A DNA stretch of 64,000 bases from assembly GCF_038051995.1 (NCBI RefSeq), contig NZ_CP150290.1:5699001-5763000 (forward strand), given 5' to 3'. This document shows positions 7,674-16,367 of the stretch, piece by piece. The stretch comes from Paenibacillus sp. FSL H8-0537 (GTDB taxonomy: Bacteria > Bacillota > Bacilli > Paenibacillales > Paenibacillaceae). Position 1 is the first letter of the stretch, and each line of letters begins with the position of its first letter. The notes under the pieces are model-generated. The model worked only from the letters and a program-made list of their open reading frames with translations, was not told the DNA's origin and ran no database searches. The translations under genes were made by a program, and so were the position numbers.

Positions 7674-8990
7674 TTATGTTCCCATGCTAAAGTAGGGAGA
7701 TTGAACATTAGTTTTAACCAAAAAACTGTCAATATTTGCCGAATAACCAATATCATTACGCCATAGCATCAGCTGCATCTTGTCCCCTGTATTGAATGAC
7801 AATGTCTCCGAGACGAACAGTTTTGGCGTACTATTGGGGGTTGTTTGCCAAAGAACCCCGGCTGGTGAACCGTTCCTATAGATCCAAGCTCTAGCGCGTG
7901 AACTTCCGTTCTCAAAGCTGGTCCATAAGTTGAACTCAAATTTAAAGGTACCACCACGAGTTATTTCTAATACCGCTACTGTCAGTGGAGTATCAACATT
8001 AGATGTTAAAACATTATTTAGTCCTGTTAATACAAAGTTTCCAGTACTATAAATCCAATCAGGAGCACTTGCTGGTATTGAGCCAATTTTGGAAGCCAGC
8101 ACCGCATAAGTATCGGACGAACTAGCCGCAACACCCTTAGCAGTAATCGCCTGGGCGACAACGGTTTTACCATTACTGGCAGACGTAAAAAGCTCGTTGA
8201 TAGCTGCGACTAGTGTTGATTTATTTGATGTATTTAGAGCTGCAAGATTACCAGCATAGCCCTGAACCGTATCCAGTCTTGCAATATCATCTGCCGCAAC
8301 TGGTGCAGCCACTTTTGCTCTACCAAAAGCATCTCTTAGTATCACCCTATTAGCTACTGGATTTGCATCAGGATAGAGGCTTCTCCAAACTGGAGTAAAT
8401 TCCTGACCTGCTACAGTAGCTATAAAACCAGTGTCAAAAAACTCAAAATTATTTCCAGTAGCTGAAAGTCTGATGCCTCTAGCACCTATACTTGCATGTG
8501 TAACTGCATAGTAATATTTATTGGGATCTCCTGTGAATGCGTTATTAGCCCATAATGCATATCCAGATGAATTAGATGATAAATCAGCCCAATCCCCTGC
8601 TGATATTTCTTTGCCTGTCGTCGACACTTTAAGTGCTCCTGAAAGAAGTCCCCCAGTTAAAGCTAATTTTTCAGCATTTAACTGTTCAATAGATTTCACT
8701 GGTGGTGTATACCAATTCCCCTTGCCTGTAATACCCTTAATCATATTTCCCAATTTAGAAAAAAGCCTGCTTAGTGTATCTGCTCCTCCTGAAGCAGCAA
8801 TCGTATCCGTTACAGAGCGCTCACCAATTTTTTCATCACTGATGCTCCCATCTGGTATCTCAAGATTTATTTCTTCGATGGATGCATGCAGCTCCCCGAT
8901 AGCCGTGGCCTGATCATTCACTTCCTGACCCAGCTCATTCATATCTGTCTCGGTCACAATATCATTAAATTTCCAGTCTGTTTTAGCCAT
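7674..8990 (-). CDS. Tail fibre / receptor-binding protein of the tail module
   Basis: A 438-residue protein at the fibre position, just after the baseplate genes. The N-terminal 60 residues look like a baseplate-attachment and coiled-coil region (MAKTDWKFNDIVTETDMNEL then QEVNDQATAIGELHASIEEI). A repeat-rich shaft follows, with DAFGRAKVAAPVAADDIARL and LAALNTSNKSTLVAAINELF motifs common in phage side fibres. The C-terminal 100 residues look beta-rich and are the likely receptor-binding head. By eye the gene is AT-richer than the baseplate genes, as expected of an exchanged specificity module. No separate fibre-assembly chaperone gene follows. Confidence 0.75.
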   Translation of the reverse strand: MAKTDWKFNDIVTETDMNELGQEVNDQATAIGELHASIEEINLEIPDGSISDEKIGERSVTDTIAASGGADTLSRLFSKLGNMIKGITGKGNWYTPPVKSIEQLNAEKLALTGGLLSGALKVSTTGKEISAGDWADLSSNSSGYALWANNAFTGDPNKYYYAVTHASIGARGIRLSATGNNFEFFDTGFIATVAGQEFTPVWRSLYPDANPVANRVILRDAFGRAKVAAPVAADDIARLDTVQGYAGNLAALNTSNKSTLVAAINELFTSASNGKTVVAQAITAKGVAASSSDTYAVLASKIGSIPASAPDWIYSTGNFVLTGLNNVLTSNVDTPLTVAVLEITRGGTFKFEFNLWTSFENGSSRARAWIYRNGSPAGVLWQTTPNSTPKLFVSETLSFNTGDKMQLMLWRNDIGYSANIDSFLVKTNVQSPYFSMGT

Positions 8991-8997
8991 GTTTATC

Positions 8998-9279
8998 TTA
9001 CTCCTCCTTCACAAAAATCGTTTGAATCATGAGTGTGTCTGATGCAATCGGCAGGTTTACTGCGTTGTCGCTGACGGTTCCGGCTGCATTTTTCAGCTCA
9101 ATGCGAGTGACGGTATCGACCGCGCCCTCTGGAATAAAATAATTCAGGCTAAGCGCACCATCGCTGGCCGATTTCACTATAAAATCCGTAATCTCATAAG
9201 CCCCGCTATTGAGCACAACCTTCGTAATTTTTGAATCAATAAACTCCGCAACCTCCTGCTTAAACGTAGACGTAATCAC
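8998..9279 (-). CDS. Small phage tail protein of unknown function (93 aa)
   Basis: A 93-residue beta-rich protein between the DUF2313 baseplate protein and the fibre. The first ~25 residues are helical (VAEFIDSKITKVVLNSG), followed by ITDFIVKSASDGALSLNYFI and repeating strands. Its start overlaps the previous gene by four bases, and the fibre gene begins eight bases later. The position suggests a connector between baseplate and fibre, in the place of XkdV/XkdW-type accessory proteins. I do not recognise a family. Confidence 0.65.
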   Translation of the reverse strand: MITSTFKQEVAEFIDSKITKVVLNSGAYEITDFIVKSASDGALSLNYFIPEGAVDTVTRIELKNAAGTVSDNAVNLPIASDTLMIQTIFVKEE

Positions 9280-9860
9280 TTCACAATCACCTCTGCTTCC
9301 CTATCTGTAAATGGCGTAACGCCGAGCTTCCAGCTGCCGAGCCTAGTGTTCCGCATGAGCGGAACGCCAACAATGCGTTCCTCCAAAACAACGCCATCCA
9401 TAATCGCCGTCTGTTGCCGATAGACGATATTGGCGGGCTTAATCGCGGAAACCGTACGTTCCACCTCTTTAAAAATATTAGCCTCGTCAATTGCCGCTGT
9501 TACCGTCAATATGAAGTTTTGCACATCAACCGTTGCGATTCCGCGTCCTGTACCGACAAGAAAATCCAATCGCTCCTGCAAATATCTCATCGTAAAAGGA
9601 GGCTTGGTCGAATAACGATTGACGATCCGTCTCCGGCGAAAATCAACGGTTTCCGCATTCGGATCGGCTTGAATGCCCAGCATGCGCTCCCTGCGTTTAA
9701 TAGCCGGCAGGCTCGCCGTCATTACAAACCCGTCATCCAGTTGCTGAAGCTGTGCCTGCTCCAGCAGAGCCAGCTCCACATTTTCCGTGGCTGCGAGCTT
9801 GATAAATTCCTTAATGTCCGTATACAGCTCCGGCCAATAGGATGAAACTGGCTTAGTCAT
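9276..9860 (-). CDS. xkdU: Baseplate protein, DUF2313/YmfQ family (XkdU-like)
   Basis: A 194-residue DUF2313/YmfQ-family protein, the gpI/XkdU-like baseplate component that joins the wedge to the fibres. Typical features: the N-terminal LYTDIKEFIKLAATENVELA region, ERMLGIQADPNAETVDFRRR, and a central RYLQERLDFLVGTGRG segment. Start 9860 is chosen because it overlaps the stop of the baseplate J gene by eight bases; the frame is open further upstream inside that gene. The downstream 93-aa gene overlaps by four bases, so translation is tightly coupled. Confidence 0.85.
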   Translation of the reverse strand: MTKPVSSYWPELYTDIKEFIKLAATENVELALLEQAQLQQLDDGFVMTASLPAIKRRERMLGIQADPNAETVDFRRRRIVNRYSTKPPFTMRYLQERLDFLVGTGRGIATVDVQNFILTVTAAIDEANIFKEVERTVSAIKPANIVYRQQTAIMDGVVLEERIVGVPLMRNTRLGSWKLGVTPFTDREAEVIVK

Positions 9861-10932
9861 GCACAACCACCGTCCCCAATAACGGGATTTCATCCTCAGC
9901 CAAAGCTAAATTGGCAGCGGCTCCGTTTAGCGTTGTGCCAAGTACATCCACCACTCCTGAAACGGTCAAAATACGGGCCTCGATTTGAGCAATGCGAACG
10001 GTAAGCTCCTGCTGATTCATCCACTCTTGACGCAGCTCTAGCAAATAAGTGGAAATTTTATCCTCAATATCGCTTTGAACCTGTCCTATCGTCCTACCGT
10101 GCGCAAGCATAACCGTCGTTTCCACAGCCACCTGCGCCGTGTCGACACCTGTTACTGTTACCTCATGTCCAATCGGCGCCATACCAAGCCCAAGCCCGCT
10201 GTTAATGGTTGGATCAATGGCGGTCTGAACAAGCGCGATGAGCGGTTCCGCTGGCTTTGTCCAGTCTGCAGCAATTACCGTGCATTTGACAGTGCCTCCA
10301 CCATTCCACACCGGGAAGATTTTCGCTCCGCCTACGCCATCAATCGAGCTGATCATTTGCTTGTAATCGGCAATATTGCCGCCAAACGCTGGCTCATTCA
10401 CAACGCTGTAATACCTTGCCCGCAAAGCCTCATCCGTTTCAGCTTCTTCGCCAGGCACCAAAATTTGCGCAAGCTCGGCGCGCACGAGCCCATCAACATA
10501 AGCAAGCGGCAGCATCGCTCCATATTTCTGATTGCCAAGAATGCCAGCTGTCTCGCAGGTCAATGTGAAATGTCCCGTTCCGATTTTCCCCGTTACCGTA
10601 TACCTCAGATCATCGATGGCAAACCGGCTCTGCAAAGGAACATCTACAAGCTGGCCATTGCTGCCAAAAAACTCCCCCTGCCGCTGGGCGAAGGTAGCTG
10701 GCTGCCTTTCCACACCAAACTCAGCCGTTCGCCGTTCCAGCCACTCGCCCGCAGCCGTATCCGCGAACAAAAGCACCTGATTCGCATCAAGCTGCGCATA
10801 CATCTCTGATAGCTCGGCAGCCGCTGGCGCCAAGGCATCATAAATCACGCTGCCCTCCCGCTTATCTACATCATCTGAAACCCGGTGCAGCATACGCTGT
10901 AAAATAAAACTATACGTAAATGCCTCATACAC
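9853..10932 (-). CDS. xkdT: Baseplate J / gp47-family protein (XkdT-like)
   Basis: A 359-residue baseplate J family protein, the major wedge component of contractile tails (P2 gpJ, T4 gp6 fold). Family marks: the N-terminal HRVSDDVDKREGSVIYDALA, ANQVLLFADTAAGEWLERRT, GEEAETDEALRARYYSVVNE, and GGNIADYKQMISSIDGVGGA followed by KIFPVW. Length is normal for PBSX-type proteins. It overlaps both neighbours by eight bases. Confidence 0.93.
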   Translation of the reverse strand: MYEAFTYSFILQRMLHRVSDDVDKREGSVIYDALAPAAAELSEMYAQLDANQVLLFADTAAGEWLERRTAEFGVERQPATFAQRQGEFFGSNGQLVDVPLQSRFAIDDLRYTVTGKIGTGHFTLTCETAGILGNQKYGAMLPLAYVDGLVRAELAQILVPGEEAETDEALRARYYSVVNEPAFGGNIADYKQMISSIDGVGGAKIFPVWNGGGTVKCTVIAADWTKPAEPLIALVQTAIDPTINSGLGLGMAPIGHEVTVTGVDTAQVAVETTVMLAHGRTIGQVQSDIEDKISTYLLELRQEWMNQQELTVRIAQIEARILTVSGVVDVLGTTLNGAAANLALAEDEIPLLGTVVVHD

Positions 10933-11326
10933 GGGCCATCACCTCCTCTTTAAAGCTTCCTTCATCGGTTACTACCGTAAAACTCACCGCTGCCTTGTCC
11001 CCCTCAACCGTCAGTTCAAAATCCGTCACATCTGCTATTCGATCATCCGCCAGCAGCGCTTCAGTTACGCGGCGCTTGAGCTCAGAGCGTACATAGAGAT
11101 GGGAGGATTCATTCAATAAATCCAGCTCGGAGCCATAATCAAAGCTATAGATAAAATAACCGTACCGCTCCGTTTGCAAAATTTTGAACACTGCCTGCTT
11201 AATCGCACTGAGGCCATCCGTCATGCCGGACATACGCTTATTCGCAAAATCGATATAATATGTGCGGCTAGGCTCAATTGCCGTTTCGGTCTCCAACTCG
11301 TCGATGCTTGCACCTTGTGGAATCAT
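10925..11326 (-). CDS. xkdS: Baseplate wedge protein, DUF2634 / gp25-like (XkdS-like)
   Basis: A 133-residue DUF2634 protein, the small gp25-like wedge protein that links the baseplate to the first sheath ring. Visible: YYIDFANKRMSGMTDGLSAI, FKILQTERYGYFIYSFDYGS and ELKRRVTEALLADDRI. The gp25-type EPR-like core is not exact, as usual in this family. It overlaps the XkdR-like gene by four bases and the baseplate J gene by eight. Confidence 0.88.
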   Translation of the reverse strand: MIPQGASIDELETETAIEPSRTYYIDFANKRMSGMTDGLSAIKQAVFKILQTERYGYFIYSFDYGSELDLLNESSHLYVRSELKRRVTEALLADDRIADVTDFELTVEGDKAAVSFTVVTDEGSFKEEVMARV

Positions 11327-11598
11327 GCGCTCACCCGATCCAGCACGACGAACTGTTGTCCGCCCTGAACCCGAAGCAGCACTACAATATCACCTGGCTC
11401 CAAAGCGCGGCTAATCCGCTGCACATCACTCACGCCTTCCGGAATAATTAAAAAATCCTCCGAAAGCGTGAAACGTTGGTCAACGTTCACTTCCAGAGGA
11501 TTCGTACCAGTTACCCGGCCGATCAACACAGCGACGGGATTGCCCGACGCATGGGCGGCAGCGCCCGCTTTTTTAATTGCATCAAGCAGTGCCATCAT
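11323..11598 (-). CDS. xkdR: Tail protein, DUF2577 family (XkdR-like)
   Basis: A 91-residue DUF2577 protein, an OB-fold-like small baseplate or spike component of PBSX-type tails. It has the expected middle part (AVLIGRVTGTNPLEVNVDQR) and the C-terminal LEPGDIVVLLRVQGGQQFVV. Its start overlaps the hub gene's stop by four bases (ATGA). No separate VgrG-type spike gene is seen, so this protein may contribute to the central spike; that is inference. Confidence 0.85.
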   Translation of the reverse strand: MMALLDAIKKAGAAAHASGNPVAVLIGRVTGTNPLEVNVDQRFTLSEDFLIIPEGVSDVQRISRALEPGDIVVLLRVQGGQQFVVLDRVSA

Positions 11599-12563
11599 AT
11601 CACCTTCAATTCTAATGTCATCGTATGCGCGTCCGCTTCAAGCTTGTGGGAGCATTCGTCCACCAGAAAATATTGCCCAATGTCCAATTCCTCAATGACA
11701 ATCGGAACATAAGAGCCCGCACGTACGCGCAAATCTCCAATCGCTTCAATGCTGAGGCTGCGCTGCTCCCGATTTTTCAGCTTCAGCAGTTGATCCAGCA
11801 ATTCATTAATTTGCGCACTGTTCATTTGCTCATCGGCTACCTGATAAAATTGCAGCAGACCCCATTTAGCAATATTCGCGCTGTCCTGTCCAATGTAGAC
11901 GTCGCGCTTCCCGGTTTCTTTATTGTTTTGCACCACTTTGATTTTATTGTACGATTCGCTGTCGATTGAGTTTTTGTAGCCAAAATCCGTCATTAGGCTC
12001 CAATCGCCAATGATAGAATCCGTCTTCATGTCCTCGATATTGCGAAGCGTCAAAGCACCAGCATCATCGAACAATACAAAATTACCCTTATCGTTAATCA
12101 GCGTATAGTCGAGCGCCTTGCACATAATATCCAGCAGCTTTTTGTTGTCCTCAATCATAGAAGGAATAACATACTCCGTCTCTGCCAGCGTTCCTATTTT
12201 CAAGCCCGTATCCTCAGCGATTTGCTTAATCATTTCGGTAGCGGTCTTGTTGCTAAACACATACGTATCGCTCATTAGCAAATAACGCAGCTGGTCATAC
12301 GCCTTGATCGTAACACTCTCGTCCCTGCCAAAATTGTATTCAAACACATAGCCGTAAAATACGACCTGCCCATCCTTCGACAGTCGAACGACATCGCCAT
12401 TGTTGACCTCAAATGCTTGGTGCTGGTACGGGGCGCCCTTAATAAGCGTAAAATCCAAGCTCGATGCGGAGCCTATCCGCTTCGTTTTATACGTTAGGGA
12501 AGGAACGAGATTTGTCACATTCCACACTTTTCCATTCCGGTTATCAATCAAAATTTCAAGCAT
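11595..12563 (-). CDS. xkdQ: Tail hub protein, phage late-control D-like (XkdQ/YqbQ-like)
   Basis: A 322-residue XkdQ-type tail hub protein (gpD/gp27-like beta-barrels). Typical sequence: MLEILIDNRNGKVWNVTNLV at the start, VNNGDVVRLSKDGQVVFYGY, and FGRDESVTIKAYDQLRYLLM before VFSNKTATEMIKQIAEDTG. It forms the hub at the tail end on which the wedge assembles. It sits four bases after the LysM gene and overlaps the DUF2577 gene. Confidence 0.88.
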   Translation of the reverse strand: MLEILIDNRNGKVWNVTNLVPSLTYKTKRIGSASSLDFTLIKGAPYQHQAFEVNNGDVVRLSKDGQVVFYGYVFEYNFGRDESVTIKAYDQLRYLLMSDTYVFSNKTATEMIKQIAEDTGLKIGTLAETEYVIPSMIEDNKKLLDIMCKALDYTLINDKGNFVLFDDAGALTLRNIEDMKTDSIIGDWSLMTDFGYKNSIDSESYNKIKVVQNNKETGKRDVYIGQDSANIAKWGLLQFYQVADEQMNSAQINELLDQLLKLKNREQRSLSIEAIGDLRVRAGSYVPIVIEELDIGQYFLVDECSHKLEADAHTMTLELKVI

Positions 12564-12567
12564 CTCA

Positions 12568-13236
12568 TCACCCCGGTAGCTTCAGCACCCTACCGATTTG
12601 CAGCTTGCGCAGCTCAGAATCGGCGATGCCATTCAGCTTCTGTATTTCCTTCCAACGCGACTCGTTACCGAGCTGCTTTTTGGCTACCCCAATGAGCGTA
12701 TCGCCGCTTACGAGCGTGTAGGTTTTTGGGGTTTCCTTCGTATCGCGCTCTTTCTTGCTGCCCTTCTTTTGGTTTTTATTAATTTTGACAGGCCTTGCCT
12801 TGTAAAACACATACTTTTTCAGCCCCAGGCTGTATTCAATATCACCAGAGCCCGCCGCTTCCCGCCATTCAAACTTCTCAATGCTGACGGCAAGATTTAA
12901 ATCGAAGGAGGCACCTGTGAAAATAAAGCGGATCGGACGTTTCTTTTTCATCCAGTCCTGAAGCAAGGTCAAATAAACATAAGGCTCAAACAGCGTCTCG
13001 CTGGCAACAAACGAATAATTCGCTCCGGGCGCAGGAAAAAAGCTGTCGAAGGAAATCTCCGTCAGCTTTGGACTTTGAATTACATTGATTTCGCCAAGAC
13101 CGGATACGTCGTAAGACTTGCCGCTAGTTGCGTCGCTAATTTGCAGCTCAGCTGGATTAACCGGAAGCCGAAAGCCGCTTTTCTGATTGTCATAGCTGAG
13201 CCAAATGCCGTACTCATGATGCTTGTTCGTAATCAT
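12568..13236 (-). CDS. xkdP: LysM-domain tail protein (XkdP/YqbP-like)
   Basis: A 222-residue tail protein with an N-terminal XkdP domain (GFRLPVNPAELQISDATSGK) and a C-terminal LysM domain at about residues 170-222 (YTLVSGDTLIGVAKKQLGNE then RWKEIQKLNGI). A Lys-rich linker (KINKNQKKGSKKERDTKE) separates them. In contractile tails this T4 gp53-like protein holds hub and wedge together or contacts peptidoglycan. Its start overlaps the tape-measure stop codon by one base. Confidence 0.9.
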   Translation of the reverse strand: MITNKHHEYGIWLSYDNQKSGFRLPVNPAELQISDATSGKSYDVSGLGEINVIQSPKLTEISFDSFFPAPGANYSFVASETLFEPYVYLTLLQDWMKKKRPIRFIFTGASFDLNLAVSIEKFEWREAAGSGDIEYSLGLKKYVFYKARPVKINKNQKKGSKKERDTKETPKTYTLVSGDTLIGVAKKQLGNESRWKEIQKLNGIADSELRKLQIGRVLKLPG

Positions 13237-15665
13237 TAAGCATACACCCCTTCCGCCGACGAAGCGATTTGCTCGTTCAAGGAGCGCTCAATACGGCTAA
13301 TAATGGTGTCGATATCGGTGCCATTGTTAATATCGCCGGTTTGTACACTTACGGTCGGCTGGAGCGACACGAAGTTCTGAATGTTTTTCATCTCCGCAAG
13401 CTCGCGCATCGTCTTCAGATCCTCGCTGGCGATGTCGACGGTATCATTGACCTTGCCGACTTCGTCGACTTTGTTGACGTTAGCGATGTCAGGTGTCCCG
13501 GATGTTACTGGCGTCACAGGTCCAGTAGGCAGCGCAAATCCGCCGTCTAAATCAGGACTGAAGTTATCTATTGTACTCAATAAACCATCCGTCAAATCCT
13601 TCCCTGCTCCATTTCCCTGTGTATAAGCATCAGTGGTGTCTGTTGTTTTCATTCTTAAATCAGAAAAGTCAACAACATTACCAATTTTATCTGGCTTAAG
13701 CCCTTCCACTGCACTTAAATCAAGTTCAGGAATCAAAGGAATTTTCAAATCTGAGATGCTGTTAATTTTACCAATAAGCCAGTTCACACCATTAATTAAG
13801 AAATTAATCATACTTCCGAAATTATCAGTAATATTTTTAATAAGATTATAAAAGAGATTTTGAATAGCATAACCAGGTTCTTCAAATACATTGTTCAAAA
13901 ATTCAGCCACTGAAACGATAATATTCCAGAGAAAGGCAATTGAATTTTTAATAGTAGCAAATAGTGCATAAATGATTCCAATGACAAAACCAATTATATC
14001 TCCAACTGTCCCACCAAAGGCAATGACCGCTGCGACTAATAATCCCACTACCAAGATAACGGCTAGTATAGGCAAATTCAACATTAACCATCCGGCTATC
14101 TGCATATAAAGAGGAAGCAGCATATTATATAATCCTGCGATCATAGTAGGAATCAAAAAGACTGCCGCTGTTAGTAACATCGCAGCAATTGCTGGCCAGT
14201 AGGTTATTATATTGGTTATTACCCATAATGCTGCATCCCCCAGCATGACAAAGAGTTCTGCTGCAAAGCTTAATCCAGCACTGAGGATATCAAAATAGCC
14301 TTGAAGCTGTCCGCTATTAAAAGCTTCCTGAACCCTTGCAATGAATGGGGAAAGGACATCCAATGCCCCCATTCCTGCGTCAGCCAAGGAGGTTTTCAAA
14401 TTACTAACAAGTGTATTGATTTGACTTTGTGGACTTTTATACACAATATCCAATTCAGCTATACCGAGATTTGCATTTTCAAAAACTTGATTAAGTCCAG
14501 TCAAAAATCCGTTCACATCGCCATTATTAATGTATGCTTGCGGATCGAAGCCCTCTGCCGCTTCCGAGGAAATACCATATTGTCTCATTAATAACGTCAT
14601 ATCGCCGTTCATCGCAGCTTTTATGGCCTCACCCGACTTGGCAGTACCTCCTTCTTGTGGATCAAATGCCGCAAGCTGCATAGCCATAGAGGTCATCTTC
14701 GTATATTGATCCATATTCTCTGCCATTGGAAGAAGCGTCATCGTATTTTTAAGCGCTTCAGTAGGGTCAATCCCTGCTGAAATCGCCTGATTCCTTACCG
14801 TCTCAAAAATGGCCGTGCCTTTTTCCTTACTCCCTGTACGTGCAATTAACAAATCCTTTTGAGTACGTTCGCTTAATGCACCTTTCAGGGATATTGCTGC
14901 TAGCTCAGAAGCTATTTTCAAAAGCTGCGTTTTAATAGCACTAAAAGGAGTAAGAAACGAATCATCCACTGGTAATCGAAATGCCAGTTTCATATCTTCA
15001 AATGGCTTAAGAATCATATCCTGCTTTAGTCCGTTAAAAAAGCCCCCAGCATTACCTAATAGCTTTGTGAACATGTTATTTGACGGTTCTTGCGAATCAT
15101 TACGAGTATTTTCCACTGGCTTAATAGTCTTATTATTCAACGGTATTTTAAATTTACTAAACATGAATTTAAATGGCAAAATAAACTTACTCTCAAACTC
15201 CCATGTCAATGCTTGGCCAATGTCTTTCATTTTCGAAATCGTCCCAGCCACTTGGGGTATTTTTAATAGTTTTTTAGCACCCTCTAGTGGTACAGTAAAC
15301 ATATCCCTCAACGGCGATTCTAATACATTTTTAACGTCTGTTTTTAACCCAAGTAAGAGACCCTCCAAAGACAATTTGGGTACGCTTACTCCCTTTAGCA
15401 TGCCACCTAGCCCCGACATACCTGAACTGCTGCTCTTAGCGGCAGTCGCATTGAAGCTGCTTAACGTTTTACCAAGTGTTGAAACTACTCGGTTCATCTC
15501 GTTCATCGTTTTGTTCAGCTTATTGAATTCCGAGGCTGCAGCAAACGTTTGCTGGGTTGAGGCGGCGCCGGTCTGTACCATGAACAACAACGTATTTTTC
15601 AACTGATCCAGCATCTTAACAGCACTTGCAGCAGCACTAGCATCCAATTTTACCGTATCGGCCAT
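13236..15665 (-). CDS. xkdO: Tail tape measure protein (XkdO-like)
   Basis: An 809-residue tape measure protein, which sets tail length and is ejected during firing. The N-terminal 120 residues are helical (LDASAAASAVKMLDQLKNTL). The middle has tape-measure features such as IDPTEALKNTMTLLPMAENM and AFDPQEGGTAKSGEAIKAAM. Residues about 485-590 contain several hydrophobic segments (LYMQIAGWLMLNLPILAVIL, GDIIGFVIGIIYALF). The last ~110 residues are low-complexity Asp/Val/Thr-rich, and the DNA there is GC-richer than the AT-rich middle, a mosaic look. At about 1.5 angstrom per residue the length would suggest a tail near 120 nm. Confidence 0.9.
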   Translation of the reverse strand: MADTVKLDASAAASAVKMLDQLKNTLLFMVQTGAASTQQTFAAASEFNKLNKTMNEMNRVVSTLGKTLSSFNATAAKSSSSGMSGLGGMLKGVSVPKLSLEGLLLGLKTDVKNVLESPLRDMFTVPLEGAKKLLKIPQVAGTISKMKDIGQALTWEFESKFILPFKFMFSKFKIPLNNKTIKPVENTRNDSQEPSNNMFTKLLGNAGGFFNGLKQDMILKPFEDMKLAFRLPVDDSFLTPFSAIKTQLLKIASELAAISLKGALSERTQKDLLIARTGSKEKGTAIFETVRNQAISAGIDPTEALKNTMTLLPMAENMDQYTKMTSMAMQLAAFDPQEGGTAKSGEAIKAAMNGDMTLLMRQYGISSEAAEGFDPQAYINNGDVNGFLTGLNQVFENANLGIAELDIVYKSPQSQINTLVSNLKTSLADAGMGALDVLSPFIARVQEAFNSGQLQGYFDILSAGLSFAAELFVMLGDAALWVITNIITYWPAIAAMLLTAAVFLIPTMIAGLYNMLLPLYMQIAGWLMLNLPILAVILVVGLLVAAVIAFGGTVGDIIGFVIGIIYALFATIKNSIAFLWNIIVSVAEFLNNVFEEPGYAIQNLFYNLIKNITDNFGSMINFLINGVNWLIGKINSISDLKIPLIPELDLSAVEGLKPDKIGNVVDFSDLRMKTTDTTDAYTQGNGAGKDLTDGLLSTIDNFSPDLDGGFALPTGPVTPVTSGTPDIANVNKVDEVGKVNDTVDIASEDLKTMRELAEMKNIQNFVSLQPTVSVQTGDINNGTDIDTIISRIERSLNEQIASSAEGVYA

Positions 15666-15686
15666 TCTTCCACCTCCTTACAGAAC

Positions 15687-15712
15687 AAAAGCGCCCTCTT
15701 ATAGAGAAGCGC
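15687..15712 (-). terminator. Possible attenuator hairpin before the tape measure gene
   Basis: On the minus strand GCGC/GCGC plus CTCT/AGAG pairings are followed by TTTTG, between the chaperone extension and the tape-measure ribosome site. It could lower tape-measure expression relative to sheath and tube. The stem is short, so this is weak. Confidence 0.3.
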
Positions 15713-15728
15713 CGTCCCGTTACCTTCA

Positions 15729-15905
15729 TTATTTCTTCTTCATTTTGGCCCGTTGTTTTTTCTCGCTGTCGATGCGGACGTCGATCATTGCGTAAATCGC
15801 CGCCCGCTCGCGGCGCGACATGCTCATCAGCTCATGGGGCAAAATGCGAAGCTCGTGGAGGGCGTAGTAGGCGTAATTCGCTTCCCCGTCGCCCTCTTTA
15901 ATTAG
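15729..15905 (-). CDS. Frameshift extension of the tail assembly chaperone (T-like domain)
   Basis: A 58-codon open frame without its own ribosome site or start codon, in the -1 frame relative to the upstream chaperone gene. It begins at the slippery site and encodes LIKEGDGEANYAYYALHELR, then a segment with LMSMSRRERAAIYAMID and a Lys-rich end (QRAKMKKK). Made as a fusion to the 140-residue chaperone it would give the longer G-T type protein that coats the tape measure during tail assembly. The layout matches the conserved frameshift of tailed phages such as lambda G/GT. Confidence 0.8.
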   Translation of the reverse strand, partial: LIKEGDGEANYAYYALHELRILPHELMSMSRRERAAIYAMIDVRIDSEKKQRAKMKKK

Positions 15906-16324
15906 TTTTTTACTTCATCGCTCAGCTCATTAAGACTTTGATTAAAGCCATTGATTTCCTGTACACGCTGCACGAGCGAAGCATATTCGCCCGGGCGCAG
16001 CATTTTGCGGAGCAGATGCTCAGCGCCCATCGTGCCGTACGATTTTTGCAGCTCGGCATCCTTCAAGCTCGGATATTGAATGCTGCTTACGACCAGCTTG
16101 GCCAAATATTCATCCGTATTCGTCTCTGGCACGAAGGTGCCGTTTTTGCCTTTCACTTTGCGGGTTGCGGATTTGCGGCATTCTTCATTTTCCGCCTCCG
16201 TCATGCTGCGCAGCTCCCAGGCTACCGGATTGCCATCTGCATCTTTGAATCGCTCGGACACGACGAATTTCTCCGTCGCCTCCGCAGCTGTATTTTGCGC
16301 AAAAAACAAGCTTAAGTCACTCAT
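15902..16324 (-). CDS. xkdN: Tail assembly chaperone (XkdN-like), upstream product of a frameshift pair
   Basis: A 140-residue XkdN-type protein located between tube and tape-measure genes, the standard place of tail assembly chaperones. It has the N-terminal SLFFAQNTAAEATEKFVVSE motif, a central LRSMTEAENEECRKSATRKV and a C-terminal LRPGEYASLVQRVQEINGF. GGAGGT precedes the ATG. The last codons are GTA AAA AAC TAA: an exact slippery heptamer just before the stop. It would keep the tape-measure protein soluble before tube polymerisation. Confidence 0.87.
   Translation of the reverse strand: MSDLSLFFAQNTAAEATEKFVVSERFKDADGNPVAWELRSMTEAENEECRKSATRKVKGKNGTFVPETNTDEYLAKLVVSSIQYPSLKDAELQKSYGTMGAEHLLRKMLRPGEYASLVQRVQEINGFNQSLNELSDEVKN
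15905..15911 (-). promoter_or_regulatory. Programmed -1 ribosomal frameshift site (A AAA AAC)
   Basis: The in-frame heptamer A AAA AAC is directly followed by the chaperone's TAA stop. Slipping back one base opens the 58-codon downstream frame. Heptamer, phase, position and gene context all agree with known tail-chaperone frameshifts. Confidence 0.8.
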
Positions 16325-16367
16325 TTGCTACCTCCATGAATTGGGTTTATTTTAAGATAAAGCTATT

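Noticed and set aside
8998..9279. Small 93-aa tail gene as a fibre assembly chaperone
   Set aside because: It precedes the fibre gene and resembles no chaperone; chaperones usually follow the fibre gene.
10075..10809. Plus-strand open frame of 244 codons opposite the baseplate J gene
   Set aside because: Basic, His/Arg-rich shadow of a conserved gene; no ribosome site and no family resemblance.
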